The notes beneath the pieces are model-generated. The model was not told the DNA's origin. It saw nothing but the letters and a program-made list of their open reading frames with translations, and did not search any database. The position numbers and the translations under genes are program-made. A stretch of DNA of 64,000 nucleotides from Streptomyces kronopolitis (GTDB lineage Bacteria > Actinomycetota > Actinomycetes > Streptomycetales > Streptomycetaceae), in contig NZ_BMND01000016.1 of the NCBI RefSeq assembly GCF_014646275.1, forward strand, positions 98,074 through 162,073, given 5' to 3'. The first letter of the stretch is position 1, and every line of letters starts with the position of its first letter. Of the stretch, positions 60,674-64,000 are shown piece after piece.

Positions 60674-62125
60674 ATGCCGCTCACTCGAAGAGACTTCGCC
60701 ACGCGTTCCGCCCTCGCCGGCGCGGGAGTCGCGCTGGCCGGCAGCGCGGGCGTGCTGGCCAGCGCGCCCGGCGCCCTCGCCGAGGAACTGCCGGACGCGG
60801 GAAGCGACGGCAGCCCGCAGGGGCACGGCGCCGGCTACGGCCCGCTGATCCCCGACCCGGACGGCATCCTCGCCCTGCCCGCCGGGTTCTCGTACCGGAT
60901 CATCACCCGCACCGGCGTCACCACGCTCGACAGCGGTGAGTCCACCCCCTCGAACCACGACGGCACCGGCACCTTCGCCGGTCACCGCGGCACCACCCTG
61001 CTCGTCAACAACCATGAGCTGAAGGGCCCGCGCGCCGACTGGCCGCACCCGGTGCCGCTCACCGAGGGGCTGGTCTACGACCCGGCGGCGGCCGGCGGCT
61101 GCACGGTCGTCGAGGTCGCCAAGGACGGCACCCCGGTCGGCGAGCGGGTCGGCATCGCCGGCACGTCGACCAACTGCGCGGGCGGCACCACCCCTTGGGG
61201 CACCTGGCTCACCTGCGAGGAGACCGAGGACAAGGCCGGCGAGCACGGCATGACGAAGGACCACGGCTACGTCTTCGAGGTCGACCCGCACGACCTCGCG
61301 GCGGGCCGGCAGCCCCACCCGGTCAAGGCGCTGGGCCGGTACGCCCACGAGGCCGTCGTCGTCGACCCCAAGCGCGGCCACCTCTTCCTGACCGAGGACG
61401 CCGCCGACCCCAACGGCCTCTTCTACCGCTGGACCCCGCCGCACGGCTTCCGGCACGGCCACGGCCGGCTGCGCACCCTCGCCGCCGACGCGGGCGTGCT
61501 GGAGGCCTTCAAGTGCTTCGACTCCGGCGGCCGGTTCGTCGACGACCTCTCGCGCGCCACCAAGGCCGGCACCGTCTACGGCGTCGACTGGGTCGAGGTG
61601 CCCGACCGCGACGCCCGGAGCGTGTCGGTCCGCAAGCAGTTCAAGGACGGCGAGATCACCCGCGCCCGCAAGCTGGAGGGCCTGTGGTGGGCGGACGGCG
61701 GCGCCTACGTCGTCTCGTCCTACGCCCGCGCCGAGAGCCCGGTGCCGCACGACGGGCAGGTGTGGTTCTACGACCCGCGGCGCCGGACGCTGACCCTGAA
61801 GGTGCTGCTGGGCGTCAACCCGGACCCGGAGCGGGACGGCGCGCTGGACGGCCCCGACAACATCACCGTCTCGCCCTACGGCGGTCTGATCATCGCCGAG
61901 GACGGCGAGGGCGTGCAGCACCTCTTCGGCGCCACCGACGACGGCCGGACCTACCCCGTCGCCCGCAACGAGCTGAACATCGGCACCGCGGACAAGCCGG
62001 AGTTCAGCGAGTTCACCGGCCCGGTGTTCTCCCCGGACGGGCGGACCCTGTTCGCCAACATCCAGGAGCCCGGCATCATGCTGGCCATCACCGGCCCGTG
62101 GAAGCGGCACCGCCGGCAGCGGTAG
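60674..62125 (+). CDS. PhoX-type (DUF839) alkaline phosphatase, Tat-exported
   Basis: The 483-residue exported protein starts MPLTRRDFATRSALAGAGVALAGSAG, with a clear twin-arginine motif (TRRDF) and cleavage after GALA. The beta-propeller has VNNHELKGPRA, TSTNCAGGTTPWGTWLTCEETED (the conserved Cys-Glu-Glu stretch), YAHEAVVVDPKRGHLFLTEDA, PDNITVSPYGGLIIAEDG and FTGPVFSPDGRTLFANIQEPG. Those acidic residues bind calcium and iron in PhoX. PhoX enzymes release phosphate from organic esters, and the PHO-box-like repeats upstream agree. I chose the ATG with GGAG 7 bases before it; a GTG at 60662 is in frame. Confidence 0.9.
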   Translation: MPLTRRDFATRSALAGAGVALAGSAGVLASAPGALAEELPDAGSDGSPQGHGAGYGPLIPDPDGILALPAGFSYRIITRTGVTTLDSGESTPSNHDGTGTFAGHRGTTLLVNNHELKGPRADWPHPVPLTEGLVYDPAAAGGCTVVEVAKDGTPVGERVGIAGTSTNCAGGTTPWGTWLTCEETEDKAGEHGMTKDHGYVFEVDPHDLAAGRQPHPVKALGRYAHEAVVVDPKRGHLFLTEDAADPNGLFYRWTPPHGFRHGHGRLRTLAADAGVLEAFKCFDSGGRFVDDLSRATKAGTVYGVDWVEVPDRDARSVSVRKQFKDGEITRARKLEGLWWADGGAYVVSSYARAESPVPHDGQVWFYDPRRRTLTLKVLLGVNPDPERDGALDGPDNITVSPYGGLIIAEDGEGVQHLFGATDDGRTYPVARNELNIGTADKPEFSEFTGPVFSPDGRTLFANIQEPGIMLAITGPWKRHRRQR

Positions 62126-62149
62126 CCGATCCGCCGGTGGCCGGACGGC

Positions 62150-62180
62150 GAGGCCCCCGCCCGGAGCGGCGGCGGGCCTC
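62150..62180. terminator. Hairpin between phosphatase and methyltransferase genes
   Basis: GAGGCCC pairs with GGGCCTC around a GC-rich loop, placed between the two convergent genes and touching the methyltransferase stop. Confidence 0.55.
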
Positions 62181-63024
62181 AGCCGGCCGTCGCGGTGAGG
62201 ACGTAGTAGTCCAGCAGACCGGTCTCATAGGCCGTCAGATAGCGGCGCGGCCACTCGTCGCGCAGCTGCGGCCGCTGGGCCATGTAGCGGTCGTACTGCT
62301 CCCAGACCCCCTCGCCGATCGGCCGGACGCCGACCTGGCGCAGGCCCGCCGCGGAGAGCTCCGCTGCGACCTCGTCGACCACGTGCGGCACGTCCAGGCC
62401 GTCGGCGTACGGGGGCAGCAGCTCGGGCAGCGCGCGGGCGGCGGCCGGGGTGCGGGCGAAGAACGTCGTCAGCGCCAGCCGGCCCCCCGCGCGCAGCACC
62501 CGCGCCGACTCCCGGGCGAAACCGGGCAGATCGCGGAAGTGCTGCGCGGCCTCGACGGAGAAGAGGCAGTCCACGCTGTCGTCGGGCAGCGGGAGGGCCT
62601 GCGCCGCGCCCAGGCGGAACTCCAGCCGGCCGGCGGTGTCCGGGGCGGCGAGCAGTTCCGCGTTCGCCTCCCTGGCGCGGGCGATCTGGTCGGGGTGCGC
62701 GTCCAGCCCGATGACCGTGCCCAGGCCGAACTCCCGCAGCGCCAGCGCGCAGCCCAGCCCGCGGCCGCAGCCGACCTCCAGCGCGGTGCGGCCCCGCGTC
62801 CCCGCGAAGGTGCCGAGCACCAGGCGGTAGAGGTCCTGCTCGCTGCGGATGCGGTCGGCCTCGGTCAGCGGCCGGTCCGCGGGGCCGGCCGGCTCCGCCC
62901 AGTAGCCGAAGTTGATGAAGCCGCCGGCGAAGGCGGGGACGGTGCTGAGGTCGTGCTCGCCGTAGACCTCCACGACCCGGTCGGGCAGGTCCGGGGGCCC
63001 GGCGGGCGGCGGCTGCTGCGTCAT
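62179..63024 (-). CDS. SAM-dependent methyltransferase
   Basis: The 281-residue class I methyltransferase starts MTQQPPPAGPPDLPDRVVEVYGEHDLS. FINFGYW precedes the SAM motif I TALEVGCGRGLGCALAL (near residue 83). IGLDAHPDQIARARE is motif II. VDCLFSVEAAQHFRDLPGFARESARVLRAGGRLALTTFF covers motifs IV-VI. It looks like small-molecule C- or O-methyltransferases (UbiE/sterol type). The substrate is not predictable; no biosynthetic cluster surrounds it. Confidence 0.85.
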   Translation of the reverse strand: MTQQPPPAGPPDLPDRVVEVYGEHDLSTVPAFAGGFINFGYWAEPAGPADRPLTEADRIRSEQDLYRLVLGTFAGTRGRTALEVGCGRGLGCALALREFGLGTVIGLDAHPDQIARAREANAELLAAPDTAGRLEFRLGAAQALPLPDDSVDCLFSVEAAQHFRDLPGFARESARVLRAGGRLALTTFFARTPAAARALPELLPPYADGLDVPHVVDEVAAELSAAGLRQVGVRPIGEGVWEQYDRYMAQRPQLRDEWPRRYLTAYETGLLDYYVLTATAG

Positions 63025-63334
63025 CGAACGCTCCTCGTGCGTGCCGTGCCGTGCCGTGCGGGGACGGGGCGGGGGAGGGCGGGATCCCGGGGCGCGGCGG
63101 TCGGCGGACGGGATGCGGTGGCACCCGGCGGTACGGATACGGACGGCACGATTCTCGGCCCGGAGCACTCCCGCACCGGGGAAGGCGCGCCGCCGGTACG
63201 GACGCTGACGGGCCGTCATGCCGGTCTGTCCTGCCGTCTCGCCGCCGCGGGCGGCCCCGCCCCGGACCGCGGGCGGGGCAGGGCCGGGCGGGACCTCGTC
63301 GGGCGGGGCCGTCCGAGCGGCTAACCGCCCCGGC
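63025..63334. other. Intergenic region before the last TerD gene
   Basis: About 310 bases between the methyltransferase start and the TerD stop. I see no gene, repeat or clear hairpin. Confidence 0.5.
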
Positions 63335-64000
63335 TCACAGCGCCTGGGCGGCCGGCTTGGTCATGCCGCGGACCGTGCGGGCGTCGACGAACTCGCCCAG
63401 CGCGGTCATCTCCCACTCGCCGGAGTACTGGCGCACGAGCTTCGCCATCATGACGCCCGTGCGCGGCTCGGCGTGGGTGAGGTCGAAGCGGACCAGCTCC
63501 TCCCCGCTTCGGTCATCCAGCAGGCGGCAGTACGCCTTGGCGACCTCGGAGAACTTCTGGCCGGAGAAGGAGTTCACGACGAAGACCAGGCCGGTCACCT
63601 CCGGGGGCAGCCCGCCGAGATGGACGGTGATCGCCTCGTCGTCGCCGGCGCCCTCGCCCGTGAGGTTGTCGCCGGAGTGCTGGATCGCGCCGCCCAGGAT
63701 CATCAGCTTGCCGAAGAAGCAGTTGTCGACCTTCTTGCGGTCCGGGCCGTAGGCGAGGACGGAGGCGTCCAGGTCGATGCTCTTGCCGCGGAAGGCGGGC
63801 TCCCAACCGAGGCCCATCCGGACCGAGCTGAGCATCGGGCGGCCGCCCTTGACCAGCGAGACCGTCTGGTTCTTCTGCAGGCTGACCCGGCCCTTGTCGA
63901 GGTTGATCTTTCCGGTGCCGGGGGCCGGGGCCGGGGCGGACGGCGCGGGAGCCGGGGCACCGGTCGTGGCGGCGGGCGGCGGGGCGCCCGGGGCCGGGGC
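63335..64000 (-). CDS. TerD family protein with Pro/Ala-rich linker (partial, N-terminus beyond window)
   Basis: The visible 221 residues start inside a Pro/Ala-rich linker (PAPGAPPPAATTGAPAPAPS). A full TerD domain follows: KINLDKGRVSLQKNQTVSLVK, MGLGWEPAF, SIDLDASVLAYG, HSGDNLTGEGAGDDEAITVHLGGLP and VNSFSGQKFSEVAKAYCRL, with acidic calcium loops intact. The linker implies another domain upstream, often a second TerD/TerA-like domain in Streptomyces. It is on the opposite strand to, and 58 kb from, the TerD at 5 kb, so it is a separate locus. Confidence 0.9.
   Translation of the reverse strand, partial: APAPGAPPPAATTGAPAPAPSAPAPAPGTGKINLDKGRVSLQKNQTVSLVKGGRPMLSSVRMGLGWEPAFRGKSIDLDASVLAYGPDRKKVDNCFFGKLMILGGAIQHSGDNLTGEGAGDDEAITVHLGGLPPEVTGLVFVVNSFSGQKFSEVAKAYCRLLDDRSGEELVRFDLTHAEPRTGVMMAKLVRQYSGEWEMTALGEFVDARTVRGMTKPAAQAL

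Overview
The window is a stretch of the core chromosome of a Streptomyces species. The evidence is very high GC, many GTG starts, ATGA/GTGA gene overlaps, a mycothiol-dependent isomerase family protein, the sporulation regulator WhiA, an RbpA-family RNA polymerase-binding protein, and the order uvrC-rapZ-yvcK-whiA-gap-pgk-tpiA-secG ... pgi ... pgl-opcA-zwf-tal-tkt-ctaB ... suf ... dapD, which is the conserved Streptomyces layout. I see no insertion sequence, prophage, tRNA, rRNA or CRISPR array.

Layout. 1-4.8 kb: a DUF1697 protein, a frameshifted O6-alkylguanine-DNA alkyltransferase gene (ogt), a secreted glycerophosphodiester phosphodiesterase, and uvrB. 5-9 kb: tellurite/stress genes, namely a TerD protein, a large multidomain TerD-related protein, and terC preceded by what looks like a yybP-ykoY (manganese) riboswitch. 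9-13 kb: a metallo-beta-lactamase-fold hydrolase, a maleylpyruvate isomerase family protein, and a flavin monooxygenase divergent from a TetR regulator. 13-19 kb: uvrA, then a lacI-sugar kinase operon with a perfect 26-bp operator palindrome, then a Rieske lipoprotein. 19.3-21 kb: an apparently decayed gene, a secreted membrane-anchored protein and a repeat-bearing C-rich spacer. 21-30.5 kb: uvrC-rapZ-yvcK-whiA (all overlapping), gap, pgk-tpiA, secG and an RbpA-family gene. 30.7-41 kb: pgi converging on the pentose phosphate operon tkt-tal-zwf-opcA-pgl, then divergent ctaB. 41-45 kb: an amidohydrolase-like protein, ctaA and an ABC exporter. 45.4-52.3 kb: the SUF iron-sulfur operon sufR-sufB-sufD-Rieske ferredoxin-sufC-sufS-sufU-sufT. 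52.4-56.4 kb: an SMR efflux pump with its TetR regulator, dapD, an EI24/CysZ-like membrane protein and dapA. 56.5-64 kb: a 49-residue basic small protein, a secreted endonuclease/phosphatase, a conserved acidic hypothetical protein, a PhoX-type phosphatase, a methyltransferase and a further TerD protein cut by the window edge.

Themes. (i) DNA repair: ogt, uvrB and uvrC each carry a match to the mycobacterial/Streptomyces DNA-damage promoter TTGTCRGTG-N8-TAnnnT (RecA-independent, PafBC type), ending only 6-7 nt before the start codon. This implies one co-regulated, possibly leaderless set; uvrA lacks the motif. (ii) Iron-sulfur assembly: a CAAC-N6-GTTG SufR-type operator overlaps the sufR start, and a DmdR/IdeR-like iron box overlaps its likely promoter, which suggests dual control by cluster demand and iron. 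(iii) Phosphate scavenging: three secreted phosphoesterases, two of them with repeats resembling PHO boxes. (iv) Central carbon metabolism: a nearly complete glycolysis and pentose phosphate block with strong hairpin terminators at the unit boundaries. The most unusual items are the ogt frameshift, the riboswitch candidate upstream of terC, the large TerD-related protein with a possibly degenerate FtsK-like C-terminus, and a 31-codon ORF created by a small duplication between two ABC transporter genes.
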